This document shows positions 37,475-46,814 of a stretch of DNA of 64,000 nt, piece after piece (the stretch's first letter is position 1; every line of letters starts with the position of its first letter). Source of the DNA: Terriglobia bacterium (GTDB lineage: Bacteria; Acidobacteriota; Terriglobia; Terriglobales; Acidobacteriaceae). The notes under the pieces are model-generated. The model saw only the letters and a list, made by a program, of their open reading frames with translations, searched no databases and was not told the DNA's origin. The stretch lies in assembly GCA_020073495.1 (NCBI GenBank), contig JAIQFD010000004.1, forward strand, positions 62,001 to 126,000, in the 5' to 3' direction. A program made the position numbers and the translations under genes.

Positions 37475-37499
37475 TTACACCTCTCCATGATGGGGGTGC

Positions 37500-37528
37500 C
37501 CCACCCAACGCGGTTTTCGTTGGGTGGG
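37500..37528. repeat. Perfect hairpin repeat
   Basis: CCCACCCAACG-CGGTTTT-CGTTGGGTGGG is an 11-bp stem with a 7-nt loop. It is followed by T-rich sequence on neither side, so it looks like a REP-type element rather than a terminator. Confidence 0.6.
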
Positions 37529-37575
37529 CGTGATTCTGCCTCTGCGCATCGGCGGTTGATTTCTAAAGAAATAAG

Positions 37576-37599
37576 TGGTCGGGGCGACAGGATTTGAAC
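37576..37599 (-). tRNA. tRNA 3'-end relic (T-arm and acceptor end, tRNA-Pro-like), not a functional gene
   Basis: The reverse complement of 37576-37599 reads GTTCAAATCCTGTCGCCCCG followed by ACCA. This is the T-loop, acceptor strand and CCA-like end of a tRNA resembling tRNA-Pro. No anticodon or D arm is found next to it; the adjacent bases belong to a hairpin-rich repeat. Such 3' fragments are typical remains of integration into tRNA genes. Confidence 0.55.
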
Positions 37600-37610
37600 T
37601 CGAGGCGCTT

Positions 37611-37677
37611 AGCGGGCGTGAGCGAAGCGGGAGCCCGCTGCCGAGATCCTGAGGAGCGCAGCGACGAAGGACCTCAG
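37611..37677. repeat. REP-like double hairpin
   Basis: Two inverted repeats lie next to the tRNA relic: AGCGGGC/GCCCGCT (37611-37617 with 37633-37639) and CTGAGG/CCTCAG (37649-37654 with 37672-37677). GAGCGAAGCGGGAGC-type sequence of this kind is common in repetitive extragenic elements. Confidence 0.5.
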
Positions 37678-37686
37678 AAAACAGTG

Positions 37687-37714
37687 GTCGGCCCTAGCGG
37701 ACGATTTTAGAACT
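37687..37714 (+). repeat. 28-bp repeat, copy 2
   Basis: This copy differs from copy 1 (36359-36386) by one base (GCGG for GAGG). The two copies bracket the glucosaminidase-like fragment, its exported neighbour and the RHS remnant, a span of about 1.3 kb that could have moved or been duplicated as a unit. Confidence 0.6.
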
Positions 37715-37855
37715 CTCGATTGGGCTGCAGCCTAGGCTTACCCACCCTTTGTGGCCAAAAACCGGGCCGCAAAGGATGGGGCACCCTCAGAATTGTCCTA
37801 GAAACGAGCAGGTGTGCTCGATGCGAACTGTGGGCCACCCGCCCCGGTCTCCCCG

Positions 37856-38599
37856 TCACTTGGCCACCTTGATACCATACTGCGAAAGTAGTTGGCCCTC
37901 GTCGAGTTCACCCACCACTTTCTTGCTCCGTACGTCAATCATGTATCCGAGGTACCAGTCCCTGACCCGCAAGTCTTGAATCTTCTGATCGAGGGGGGTA
38001 GCCAGGGATGTTCTCGCGTTCAGCCCTACCAATAGCTGGTCGTCCCCCACCCACTGGAGAGCCTTGACGTAGATCAAGTCGATTTCATAAGCATTAGCCA
38101 CATAGAACTTCTGTGCGCGTGTCTCGAAGTTCTTCCGGATCACGGGGGTAACATCGGTGATCGGGATACCCAAACCCTCGCCGTTCTCTCCCATGTGGAA
38201 CTGAGTCCCGAACACGAGAGCATAGGAGGCGTTAGCGTATCGGTTATCCGTCAATGCGAATGCCTCGCTATCTGACCTCCAGAGCACGGCGCAGTTCCTC
38301 TGGATGGGCCACACTTGAATGGCTCCATTGGGGAAGTCCGAAGGGTCAATCGTTACCCAAGCTCCGTACGATTCCTTCGGGCCGGTCACGGTGACTGCGA
38401 GCTTTCCGTCAGGCGACTTCACGACTGGCCGACTATCGAAGGCGTCCATGTACGTGGGCTGGATTGCGCCAGGCTCAAACAGAAACGGGCCCGCAGGCAG
38501 GAAGTCCGCGTCTGTGGGTTGGGTTCCCGGCTTCTGTGCACCAGGAGTCAGGATTGCGAAAACCAATAAGATTGCTATCAATACAGCTGGATAACGCAT
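37856..38599 (-). CDS. Exported protein of unknown function downstream of the RHS gene
   Basis: A 247-residue protein with a signal peptide (MRYPAVLIAILLVFAILTPGAQ). The mature part has beta-rich stretches such as SRPVVKSPDGKLAVTVTGPKES and AIQVWPIQRNCAVLWRSDSEAFALTDNRYAN, resembling a short beta-propeller or NHL-like repeat set. GGAGG lies just before the ATG. It starts 15 bp after the RHS stop, the standard place for an immunity gene of a polymorphic toxin. The family is not recognised and the immunity role is inferred from position. Confidence 0.7.
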   Translation of the reverse strand: MRYPAVLIAILLVFAILTPGAQKPGTQPTDADFLPAGPFLFEPGAIQPTYMDAFDSRPVVKSPDGKLAVTVTGPKESYGAWVTIDPSDFPNGAIQVWPIQRNCAVLWRSDSEAFALTDNRYANASYALVFGTQFHMGENGEGLGIPITDVTPVIRKNFETRAQKFYVANAYEIDLIYVKALQWVGDDQLLVGLNARTSLATPLDQKIQDLRVRDWYLGYMIDVRSKKVVGELDEGQLLSQYGIKVAK

Positions 38600-38614
38600 G
38601 TGCCTCCACAGTTC

Positions 38615-40951
38615 TCAGGAAATGCCCTGAGGGGGGAGTACGGGATCCGCAATTGGCCCCCCGCAAGTAATGGGAAGTGATGACGGGTACGTGACGGTTA
38701 CCTGTACGTTTCTTGACGCCGCATTAGCGGCCGCGTCGCTGGGAAACCTATAAATGTCGAAGGCGTAACGGCCGTTGTATTTGGGACCGCCAACTCGCGA
38801 TACCGGGGTGAGGATGTCCCCCAATATGTACGTGGTGGGAAGTCCTGGTGGGAGCTTCGGCGTCGGGCTAAAGCTAAACGTGATCTGTGACGCGTATGGG
38901 CCCAGCAGAGCGTTTGTCTTGCCACCGGGGAATAGGCCCAGGGCCATGGGATCAATCGCCAAGCTGCCCAGAGGAGGGGGGTAGCCAAAAGCACCCTTGC
39001 CCGTCGCTTGATGCGGCCCGACCCCGGTTGTTCTCCCGTACCTCACCGTGCAGGTTGAGGTTGTTCCGTTGTTTGCGGGATTGTTGTCCCCGCCGCTGGT
39101 TTTCTCGGGATCCTTCGGCGGCTCGGTTGGGGGTCCGCAGTAGGAGTGCATACATATGATGAACTGGAGGAATGCCAGCGGGATTCCAGCGGGCCCGCCA
39201 TCGCTGCAACCGCCGTCCTTTACAGGCTCGCCGTTGGGACAAGTTCCTGGGGCGAAGAACAGGCCCAGAGGGTCTATGAAGCTAAGAGGATTGTTGGCGA
39301 CGTAGGCGTAGCGATTGAGCGATTGCGGCGTCCCGATGTTGGCCGCGCTCAATCCCGCTGGGTCGGGGGAAATCCATCTTCCGTAGAGGGCGTACTCGCG
39401 GTAGAGGAAATCGTAGAGGCCGGCCGCGTTGCCGGGAACGGTGTCTTGGTTCTGACCGGTGAAGGATGGATCGATGGCCGTGGCGGACGGGTACGGTTCT
39501 CCGAACGGGGCGTAGGAGGCGTCGGAGTACATCGTTCTGCCCGTGGTTGAAGTGAAGCGGGCACTGCCCAGCCAATCCGGATGGCGATAGTAGGTCAGGG
39601 TCGTGCCCACGTACACTGCCTGCGCCCCTCCCGGCAGCGGCACAAACGCTTTCGACACCGTCTGCCCGTTCATCAAGGCGAATTTCTGTCCGGTTGGTGA
39701 GTAGACGATCTGGGTGGTCGCGCTCTGCTCCACCATGCGACCCAGCGCGTCGTAGGTTGCCGTGACCGAGCCGACCGTCGTGGCGTGCCCTTCCGCGTCC
39801 CACGCGTAGGTGCGGAAGGTGTCGTTCAGGGTGTTGCCATTCGCGTCGTAACTGAATGACTGCCCTCCGACCGTGGTCACCCGATTGGTGGTGGTGTTGT
39901 ACGTCGGCTGGAAAGACACGCTGCCGCTCTTGCTCAGGTTGCCGAAGGGATCGTAGCCGAAAGTCTGAGACCAAACGCTTCCGCAGGTGACGCTGCCGAC
40001 GCGCACGAGATCGTCGTAGCCATAGGTGCAGGTTTGGGTATTGGCGGAGTTGAGCTGATCGGTGATGGCGAGCTGGCCCAGCGTGCCGTTGGCATTCCAG
40101 GTCAATGCGCCGGTCACGGTCTGCGGCGTCGTCCCGATGCTGTACTGGTACTGCGACATGCGCCCGGTGTTGGAGTCGAAGGTAAAGCCGTCGGAATCGC
40201 CCGAGCCGAAGGTCAGCCCGGTCACCTGCCCGAAGACATTGTAGGACACCGGGGTGCCGCTGGGAATCGGACTGGTGCCGCTGCTGGCGGTGACCGCGTT
40301 CGCACGGCCCTCTCCGTCCACGCCATAGGTGAACGTGGGCAGCCCCAGCCCGGCCAGCGTGTACACCGCTCCGTTGGCCCAATAGCTGGCGGTGAGGTGA
40401 TAGTAGCCGCCGGAATTGGGCGTGGACTGGTAGGCGTCGGTGACTTCGCCACGAGCCGAGTAGCTGAAGACCAGGTCGGTGATCTTGTTGTTGCTCGGCC
40501 CGGTGTAGGCCTCGGCCAGCCGCCCCTTGGTGTTGGACAGGCTGAAGCCGCTGGCCGTGCTCACGTCGTACACAAAGGTCTTAGTGGGCGTGTTGCTGGC
40601 GTAGGGACCGGAGTACGTGATGCTGGTCACCCGGTGCAGCGCGTCGTAGGCGTAGCAGGTGGTGTTGCCCACGGCATCCACCCGCTTGACCAGGTCGCCG
40701 GGCTTGAATTTGGTGACAGCGGAGCCGACCTTGGTCACGCGGCCGACAATCTCATGGCCCGGAACAATCGGGTACACAGTGGGCATGAATTCGCTCCACT
40801 CATTGCGCACCGAGTGAAGATCAGAGTGGCAAATGCCGCAGAACAGGATTTCGATCTGTACGTCGTGTTCGGTTGGTTCGCGCCTCGGGATCGTGGTAAA
40901 GGAAAGCAGCGATGTCGCGCTGGCAGCGGAGTAAGCTTTGGCGTTTTGCAT
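38615..40951 (-). CDS. RHS-repeat protein with an alcohol-dehydrogenase N terminus (chimera)
   Basis: A 778-residue in-frame chimera. Residues 1 to about 88 are the start of a zinc alcohol dehydrogenase (YahK-type): [43 protein letters not shown]. The protein then changes within [26 protein letters not shown] into RHS/YD repeats that run to the RHS core ([38 protein letters not shown], about residues 525-575). The last 200 residues after DPLGL are a Pro/Gly/Ser-rich variable tail with no recognised toxin domain. The ADH part lacks everything after the catalytic zinc site, so it is inactive. No signal peptide or secretion module is present. Either a real recombination product or a local assembly error. 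Confidence 0.85.
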   Translation of the reverse strand: MQNAKAYSAASATSLLSFTTIPRREPTEHDVQIEILFCGICHSDLHSVRNEWSEFMPTVYPIVPGHEIVGRVTKVGSAVTKFKPGDLVKRVDAVGNTTCYAYDALHRVTSITYSGPYASNTPTKTFVYDVSTASGFSLSNTKGRLAEAYTGPSNNKITDLVFSYSARGEVTDAYQSTPNSGGYYHLTASYWANGAVYTLAGLGLPTFTYGVDGEGRANAVTASSGTSPIPSGTPVSYNVFGQVTGLTFGSGDSDGFTFDSNTGRMSQYQYSIGTTPQTVTGALTWNANGTLGQLAITDQLNSANTQTCTYGYDDLVRVGSVTCGSVWSQTFGYDPFGNLSKSGSVSFQPTYNTTTNRVTTVGGQSFSYDANGNTLNDTFRTYAWDAEGHATTVGSVTATYDALGRMVEQSATTQIVYSPTGQKFALMNGQTVSKAFVPLPGGAQAVYVGTTLTYYRHPDWLGSARFTSTTGRTMYSDASYAPFGEPYPSATAIDPSFTGQNQDTVPGNAAGLYDFLYREYALYGRWISPDPAGLSAANIGTPQSLNRYAYVANNPLSFIDPLGLFFAPGTCPNGEPVKDGGCSDGGPAGIPLAFLQFIICMHSYCGPPTEPPKDPEKTSGGDNNPANNGTTSTCTVRYGRTTGVGPHQATGKGAFGYPPPLGSLAIDPMALGLFPGGKTNALLGPYASQITFSFSPTPKLPPGLPTTYILGDILTPVSRVGGPKYNGRYAFDIYRFPSDAAANAASRNVQVTVTYPSSLPITCGGPIADPVLPPQGIS

Positions 40952-41542
40952 GTATTTAATTTAGATGTTTGCCGAGTCTTACGATATGCAAAACATGCCA
41001 TTGTGCATGCAAAATACGCCAGCAATCTGCGCGACGCATCAGTGGATTACTGGCGGATTACGGGCCATCCGGAAACTACCCGCCGACCGCCTTCACGGGT
41101 TCCCATCCCTCGAGAGTCTAAGCACCCGACCCGAATGACCGGCCTTCGCGCTCCTGGTGCAACACCAGGGGGCTGGCCTGCTGAGCGCACCGCAAGGGCT
41201 GTGCTTTGCAACGACTTGCGATCGCCACGTTTGATTCTTGAGCGGGACTGTAGATGGAATTGAGCTCGAAGGATCCTCAGGATTCCACAGGGCGGCGCCT
41301 CTCGGATCTCCTAAGTGCTTGATTTGACGGATCTTTCACGGGCGACCCAGGTGGTCGAGCACCTGGTCCCGAACCAGATTCCAAGACCTATTGAAATCTA
41401 TTGAAACTTGTGGAACGCAACTGGTTTTGATTGAACCTGTTGCGGGCTGCTTGTTGACCGCTGTTGAAGTCTGTTGTTTCTGGATGCTTTCACCGACACA
41501 AAATCGACTACATCGGCGGCGCATACCGTTGGTTAGTCGCCG
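40952..41542. other. Intergenic region with ATGCAAAA repeats
   Basis: In 591 bp I find no credible gene. Three copies of the octamer TTTTGCAT/ATGCAAAA occur at 40944-40951, 40986-40993 and 41007-41014; the first covers the start codon of the chimera. They may be an operator of the original ADH gene. A short hairpin CCTGGTG-CAA-CACCAGG lies at 41153-41169. Around 41390-41480 the motif TTGAA recurs several times without a clear unit. Confidence 0.4.
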
Positions 41543-43240
41543 TCAGCCAATGGAGAGGGCGGCAGCGCGCCCAGTCTGCGTCAGGTACCGCGAAACGGCA
41601 ATTTCCAGATTAAAATGCATTCCTTCACGTTGCAGCATCTGCCCCAACGGTGATCGTTGTACGATCGCCAGAACTCCGGGATTCATGCCGACCAGCCACA
41701 GTTGAACGCCATGCTGACTTTGGCTCTTCGCGATCTGTGCGAACATCTTCAGGGCGGTGTACTCCAGGTCCAGGACTCCGCTTGCGTCCACCGCGACTAC
41801 CTTTGGTTGCGCTTCCCTGATCAGCGGCTCGATCTTGTGTGCGATCTGTGCCGCATTTGCAAAGAAAATCGGGCCTTCCGGCCTCAGCAGCAAAAGCCCG
41901 GGAAAACTCTCATCCTCGGGATGTTCCGGCGATTGCGGGCGGAATACGTTGCTCCCGGGCTTGCGCCGCAGCACATACACTGGAGGATCGGCTACCTGGT
42001 AAGCCAGTGTGACCAGCGAGACGACAATGGCGACGATGATTCCCTTCAGGGTGCCGACGAGTACGACACCTGCGAACGCCACGATCGCCCAGGAGAATTC
42101 GGTCCTGCGGATCCTAAGGACGTCATGAAACTCGATCGGCTTAATAAGTCCGAAAGAATAAACGATCACCATCGCTGCCAATGCAGATTGCGGCAACATC
42201 GCGACCAGAGGTGCGAGGAACAACATGGTCACCAGTGCCATGGCCGCAGTGACCATCTCCGCCAATTGGGTGCGGGCTCCCGCGCGGAAATTGACCGCCG
42301 TCTGGGATGTCCCGCCGCCGCCCGGCATCGCACCGAGCAGCCCGCCTCCGACATTGGCGAGTCCTGTCGCAAGCAGCTCTCTGTCTGCTCGCGGCGGCGG
42401 CTCGTCCTCTCGCGCGAAGGCTCGGCCCGCCGCAAGCGTCTCCGTGAAGCTCATCAACGCGATTCCCAGTGCTCCGGGCCACAGCACGCTTACCAGTGAA
42501 AGGTCTGGCATCGCTAGCGAAGGCAGTCCTTGCGGTATGTGGCCCACCAGTTCGACACCGCGATCTCGCAGATTCAAGAAGTACACGCCGGCCGTCGCAG
42601 CAGCTGCCGCCAGCAGCGGCGCTGGTGCTTTGGGTATGAACCGCCGCATGCCCAGCAGAAACACGATCGCGGTGAGTCCAACGGCCAGGGTTGCTGATGA
42701 CGTTCTTGGAAGGTTGTGAACCGTTGAGAGGACGTTCTGAACGAATGTTCCTCTTGGGAAGTGGATGCCAAGGATTTTCGGGACTTGGTCCACCACAATA
42801 ACCAGCCCGATACCGGCTCTAAAACCAACAAGTACCGGCTCGGAGATAAAGTTTGCCACGAAACCCAGGCGCAGGAGGCAGGCCAGCCCAAGTGCCGCCC
42901 CAACCAGCAACGTCAAAGTCGCTGAGGCTCTCAACAGGGCTGCGGGGTCGCCATTGGGCACGACTTGGCCCAACTGAGCGGCGGTCAGGATAGCCAAAGT
43001 CGTAGTCGTGCTGACGCTGAGTACGCGCGAGGTCCCGAGCACCGCGTAGATGACCATCGGCACTAAGGCGGTGCAGAGCCCTACCTGCACCGGCAGCCCG
43101 GCCATCATGGCATACGCCATCGCCTTGGGAATGATGACTGCGCCAGTGGTCAGCCCCGCGACGATGTCGGCCCGCAGCCAATCCCCACGGTACGAGACAA
43201 GCCACTCTGGTAACAGACGTAATCTCCGATGCTTCGACAT
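41543..43240 (-). CDS. SulP-family inorganic anion transporter with STAS domain
   Basis: A 565-residue permease. The N-terminal part holds 10-14 membrane helices (WLRADIVAGLTTGAVIIPKAMAYAMMAGLPVQVGLCTALVPMVIYAVLGTS is the family signature). The cytoplasmic STAS domain is about residues 435-555 (FPGLLLLRPEGPIFFANAAQIAHKI...VDASGVLDLEYTALKMF). Substrates in the family include sulfate, bicarbonate and other anions; this one cannot be specified. It is the last gene of a run that begins with the sigma-54 promoter at 46736. Confidence 0.93.
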   Translation of the reverse strand: MSKHRRLRLLPEWLVSYRGDWLRADIVAGLTTGAVIIPKAMAYAMMAGLPVQVGLCTALVPMVIYAVLGTSRVLSVSTTTTLAILTAAQLGQVVPNGDPAALLRASATLTLLVGAALGLACLLRLGFVANFISEPVLVGFRAGIGLVIVVDQVPKILGIHFPRGTFVQNVLSTVHNLPRTSSATLAVGLTAIVFLLGMRRFIPKAPAPLLAAAAATAGVYFLNLRDRGVELVGHIPQGLPSLAMPDLSLVSVLWPGALGIALMSFTETLAAGRAFAREDEPPPRADRELLATGLANVGGGLLGAMPGGGGTSQTAVNFRAGARTQLAEMVTAAMALVTMLFLAPLVAMLPQSALAAMVIVYSFGLIKPIEFHDVLRIRRTEFSWAIVAFAGVVLVGTLKGIIVAIVVSLVTLAYQVADPPVYVLRRKPGSNVFRPQSPEHPEDESFPGLLLLRPEGPIFFANAAQIAHKIEPLIREAQPKVVAVDASGVLDLEYTALKMFAQIAKSQSQHGVQLWLVGMNPGVLAIVQRSPLGQMLQREGMHFNLEIAVSRYLTQTGRAAALSIG

Positions 43241-43248
43241 GTGCAGGC

Positions 43249-43371
43249 CTACCAGAGCTGCGGGATCGTTCGGTGCTGTTGCTTCGGCTCTTTGTTGTTG
43301 ACGCCGGACCGTTGAGTGGTGCTGTCCAGCCTTGATTCTTGTTTCTCTTGTTTCTTCGATTTTCGCGCCAT
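43249..43371 (-). CDS. Possible small basic protein
   Basis: A 40-residue frame, MARKSKKQEKQESRLDSTTQ then RSGVNNKEPKQQHRTIPQLW, strongly basic and hydrophilic. It ends 8 bp before the SulP start on the same strand. The ribosome site is weak (AGAAAAG). It may be a real small protein or chance; no family is recognised. Confidence 0.3.
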   Translation of the reverse strand: MARKSKKQEKQESRLDSTTQRSGVNNKEPKQQHRTIPQLW

Positions 43372-43451
43372 AGTTCTTTTCTGACTTTCTGCGAGCAAGC
43401 CCGCATGGCTAGAGGCCCGCTCGTCTCCGCGGGAATGGTTCGAAATGCCCG

Positions 43452-45995
43452 CTAGTCCGTCTTCACTGGCACTGGACACGGTTGCACCTTCCAGATCTCG
43501 GCTGCGTATTCGGCGATGGTTCGGTCGCTGGAAAACTTTCCCGCCCCCGCTACATTCAGCACAGCCTTGCGCGCCCATTCGTCGGGGTCCGCATACAAGG
43601 CGCGCAGCCGCTCGTCGGCGGCCATATAAGACTTCAAGTCAGCGAGGTGCATATAGTGATCGCCCTGCGCCAGCAGCATGTCGCGCAGTGGGTCGAAGAC
43701 GCCCGGTTCGTTGCGGCTGAAGAAGTCCGAGAACATCAGGTCCAGGGCCTCGCGGGTTTCGGGCTCGTTTTCGTAGTGCCAGTGCGGGTCGTACCACACG
43801 CGACTGCCGGACACCTGCTCCGCCGTCAGGCCGAAGAGGAAGAAGTTCTCCTCGCCCGCCTCCTCAGCCATCTCGATGGTTGCGCCGTCGCGTGTGCCGA
43901 TCGTCAAGGCGCCGTTCATCATGAATTTCATGTTGCTTGTGCCGCTGGCTTCGTAGCCTGCGGTCGAAATCTGGTTGGAGACGTCACTGGCGGGGATCAA
44001 GTGCTCTGCAACCGAGACGCAGTAGTCGGGCAGGAACACCACCTTAAGCCGCCCGCGTAGTGCGGGATCACCGTCGATGGTGCCCGCCAGATTGTTGATG
44101 AACTTGATGATCAGCTTGGCGAGCCGGTATGCAGGGGCAGCCTTGCCGGCAAAGAAAAACGTCCGCGGATGCATCTCTAGACTCGGGCTATTCCGAAGGC
44201 GGTTGTAAAGCACAACGATCCGCAGTGCATTCAATAGCTGGCGTTTGTACTCGTGGATACGTTTGACCTGGCAGTCGAAGATCGCATCCGGATCAAGGAC
44301 CTGCCCTGTTGACCACTTGAACCAATCGCAGAATTGTTGCTTGGCGTTACGCTTTGCCTTCCGGAAGTCGTTCCGGAAGCCGCTATCCGACGTGAATCTT
44401 TTCAGGTCCCTTAACTGGCTGAGGTCGCAAATCCAGCCGTCTCCAATCGCATCAGTGATCAGTCGCGAAAGCTCAGGATTGGACAGTAGCAACCACCGCC
44501 GAGGCGTTACTCCGTTCGTCTTGTTGTTGAAGCGGTCAGGAAAGATCTCTGCCAGGTCTCGGAGGGTCGTGTCGCGCAGCAGGTTGGAGTGGATCGCAGC
44601 CACTCCATTTGTGCTGTGGGAACCTAAGACCGCTAGATTCGCCATGCGGACCTTCTTGCCGGACCCCTCCTCGATAAGGCTCACGCGCTGAACACGGCCA
44701 TCATCTCCCGGAAACTGGCGGCGAAAATCGCCCAGAAAACGGCGATTGATCTCGTAGATGATCTCAAGCTGCCTGGGAAGCATCTCTTCGAACCACTTCA
44801 CCGGCCACTTCTCGAGCGCTTCGGACAACAACGTATGATTCGTGTAGGCGAGCGTCCTCTGCGTGATGTCCCACGCTTCGTCCCATCCAAGGTGCACCTG
44901 GTCAACGAAGATTCGCATGAGCTCCGGGACCGCCAGGGCCGGATGCGTATCGTTCATCTGCACTGCGACTTTGTCCGGGAACAAGCGCCAATCCGAGTTA
45001 CCGCGCTGGAAGCGGCGCACCGCATCCGCCAGTGAGCAGGCAACCAGAAAGTATTCCTGAATAAGTCGTAGCCCCTGTCCCTGGAATTTCGAATCATTCG
45101 GGTAAAGGACCCGGGTCAGGGTTTCCGCCGCCAGGGTCTGCGTAAAAGCCTCTACGAAATCGCCTTGCGAGAACTCTTCAAAATTGAAGTAGTCGGGAGC
45201 GGCGGCGGCCCAGAGACGGAGTGTGTTGATCGTGGAACCGCCGTACCCGATCACAGGCCGGTCAAATGGGATGCCGATCAGAGTGGACGGACGGCCAGGT
45301 ACGGGACGCAAGCTGCCTTCGCTAAGTTCGAACGAGCAACCTAGGCTGACCTCCACCTTCTCGTTAGGGCGAGCAATCTCCCACGGATCGGGAGAACGGA
45401 GCCAGTTGTCGGGCATCTCCTCTTGCCATCCGTTCCGGATAGATTGCTTGAAGATGCCGTACTCATATCGAAGTCCGTACCCCATCGCCGGCAGCTGCAT
45501 GGTCGCGGCGGACTCCATGAAGCACGCTGCCAAACGCCCGAGCCCGCCGTTTCCCAAGCCGGCGTCGGGCTCCTGCTCGAACATTTCGACGAGGTCGAGT
45601 TTCTTCTCCTCGATCACCTGCTTCGCTATATCGGAGAGCAGAAGATTCATGACGTTGTTCGCGAGCGAGCGCCCGATGAGGAACTCCATCGAGAGGTAGT
45701 AGAGCCGCTTAGGATTCCTTTTTTCGTACGTCTTCTCTGTTAAGAGCCACCGCTGGGACAAGACGTCGCGCACTGACCGCGCCAGCGCCTCGAACCGGTC
45801 GCGCGCCGTCGCGGCCGCCAGGTCGACGCCACTGTCAAATAACAGGTGGCGTTCATAAAGTGCTTCGTCCGTCCCGGCGAACTGCACTGGACCGCACCCG
45901 TACTGCTTAACGAGCCTGGCAACATCCGGCCCATTCAGGCCAGGTGCATCGCCTTGTCCAGTCTTGATCGCCACTCTTCGTCCTGTGGTTTTCAT
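43452..45995 (-). CDS. glgP: Glycogen/alpha-glucan phosphorylase
   Basis: An 847-residue pyridoxal-phosphate enzyme releasing glucose-1-phosphate from glycogen or maltodextrin. Family blocks are RLYYLSMEFLIGRSLANNVMNL, GLGNGGLGRLAACFMES, QMNDTHPALAVPELMRIFVDQ and the PLP-binding region GYEASGTSNMKFMMNGALTIGTRDGATIEM. The length matches E. coli GlgP (815) and MalP (797) with a short N-terminal extension. It follows the exported zinc-motif protein gene by 2 bp, so it is probably translated from the sigma-54-driven transcript. Confidence 0.96.
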   Translation of the reverse strand: MKTTGRRVAIKTGQGDAPGLNGPDVARLVKQYGCGPVQFAGTDEALYERHLLFDSGVDLAAATARDRFEALARSVRDVLSQRWLLTEKTYEKRNPKRLYYLSMEFLIGRSLANNVMNLLLSDIAKQVIEEKKLDLVEMFEQEPDAGLGNGGLGRLAACFMESAATMQLPAMGYGLRYEYGIFKQSIRNGWQEEMPDNWLRSPDPWEIARPNEKVEVSLGCSFELSEGSLRPVPGRPSTLIGIPFDRPVIGYGGSTINTLRLWAAAAPDYFNFEEFSQGDFVEAFTQTLAAETLTRVLYPNDSKFQGQGLRLIQEYFLVACSLADAVRRFQRGNSDWRLFPDKVAVQMNDTHPALAVPELMRIFVDQVHLGWDEAWDITQRTLAYTNHTLLSEALEKWPVKWFEEMLPRQLEIIYEINRRFLGDFRRQFPGDDGRVQRVSLIEEGSGKKVRMANLAVLGSHSTNGVAAIHSNLLRDTTLRDLAEIFPDRFNNKTNGVTPRRWLLLSNPELSRLITDAIGDGWICDLSQLRDLKRFTSDSGFRNDFRKAKRNAKQQFCDWFKWSTGQVLDPDAIFDCQVKRIHEYKRQLLNALRIVVLYNRLRNSPSLEMHPRTFFFAGKAAPAYRLAKLIIKFINNLAGTIDGDPALRGRLKVVFLPDYCVSVAEHLIPASDVSNQISTAGYEASGTSNMKFMMNGALTIGTRDGATIEMAEEAGEENFFLFGLTAEQVSGSRVWYDPHWHYENEPETREALDLMFSDFFSRNEPGVFDPLRDMLLAQGDHYMHLADLKSYMAADERLRALYADPDEWARKAVLNVAGAGKFSSDRTIAEYAAEIWKVQPCPVPVKTD

Positions 45996-45997
45996 CG

Positions 45998-46702
45998 CTA
46001 TTGCCTCTTCTCGTGCCCGGCTGAACTCCGATCAGCCGTTTCTTCACGTTCTTGGCCCAGGTACTTGAGCGTGACCTCCTTACGGACATCTCCCTCCTTC
46101 CGCGAGATCCCGTACAAGCCAGTCACACGCTGAAAGCCATGCGAATCGACGATTCCCACCAGGTAATTCTTTCCGTCTCGTTCGACGAAAACGAGTTTGG
46201 AGCTCTTGTCGTCAACCGGGAATCCTGGATCCGGGATCGTGAAGATCTCGGCGGCTACACGCTCTTTTTCGTTGCGGATGAGGAGGTGGGTGGGACCGAC
46301 GGTAGCGACAGAGTAATGCCCCGCGGGACATCTGGTATCGAGAGTGAGGAACTCAAAAGGGATCTCGGCTGTCGCTCTCGTATCCTGTATGGCTCTTTCT
46401 GACTGGGCGCGGACGGGAGCGGGTAGAGCACATGCCGTGAGCAGGATGGCGACCATAGCAATCGCGATCTTCGCAGGCGTGGTCAGAAACCATCTGCCGC
46501 CGCTAACCAGGTGCAGAACAGCTCTTCCTTGCCCTACCGGCTCACGACGGGTCTTGAGAGACATCGTCTGCAGCGAGTAGTCGAGCTCTGCGCCGCAGTC
46601 CATGCATACCTTGTATGTTCTGGTGCGGATCGTGAAAACGCGGCTGAGATTGTGGTGATGGCATCCGAAGAGAAACTCGAATGCGGCTGTGAAAATCTGC
46701 AT
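45998..46702 (-). CDS. Zinc-motif / membrane / exported-domain fusion protein
   Basis: A 234-residue protein. The start at 46702 (MQIFTAAFEFLFGCHHHNLSR) is set by GGAGGT 5 nt upstream; an upstream ATG at 46840 lies before the predicted transcription start. Residues 1-47 hold a Cys/His motif (FGCHHHNLSR...YKVCMDCGAELDY) that I associate with Acidobacteriota. A membrane segment follows (about 73-92, IAIAMVAILLTACALPAPVRA), then an exported beta-rich domain (ATAEIPFEFLTLDTRCPAGHYSVATVG). The two halves look like normally separate proteins fused together. First gene of the operon with glgP and SulP. Function unknown. Confidence 0.78.
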   Translation of the reverse strand: MQIFTAAFEFLFGCHHHNLSRVFTIRTRTYKVCMDCGAELDYSLQTMSLKTRREPVGQGRAVLHLVSGGRWFLTTPAKIAIAMVAILLTACALPAPVRAQSERAIQDTRATAEIPFEFLTLDTRCPAGHYSVATVGPTHLLIRNEKERVAAEIFTIPDPGFPVDDKSSKLVFVERDGKNYLVGIVDSHGFQRVTGLYGISRKEGDVRKEVTLKYLGQEREETADRSSAGHEKRQ

Positions 46703-46735
46703 AAGAACCTCCGGTGCTTCTACAACCTGTCCTAG

Positions 46736-46751
46736 TGCAGGTTTGTTGCCG
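46736..46751 (-). promoter_or_regulatory. Sigma-54 promoter of the 46702-glgP-SulP operon
   Basis: The minus strand reads CGGCAACAAACCTGCA. It has GG and GC separated by exactly 10 nt and an AAAC spacer. Transcription should start near 46724, 22 bp before the ATG, with the ribosome site inside the leader. Confidence 0.7.
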
Positions 46752-46814
46752 AATATGGGCGTCGCTAAGCTGCTGGTAATGAACGGGTTGACTCTGCCGC
46801 CGCACATAGCGAAA

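Noticed and set aside
40034-41263. A 409-residue frame antisense to the ADH-RHS chimera
   Set aside because: No start signal or recognisable domain; shadow of the RHS frame.
41361-41375. A tRNA-Pro anticodon-arm-like stem (CTGGTTCGGGACCAG on the minus strand)
   Set aside because: No D-arm, T-arm or acceptor stem fits around it; probably chance.
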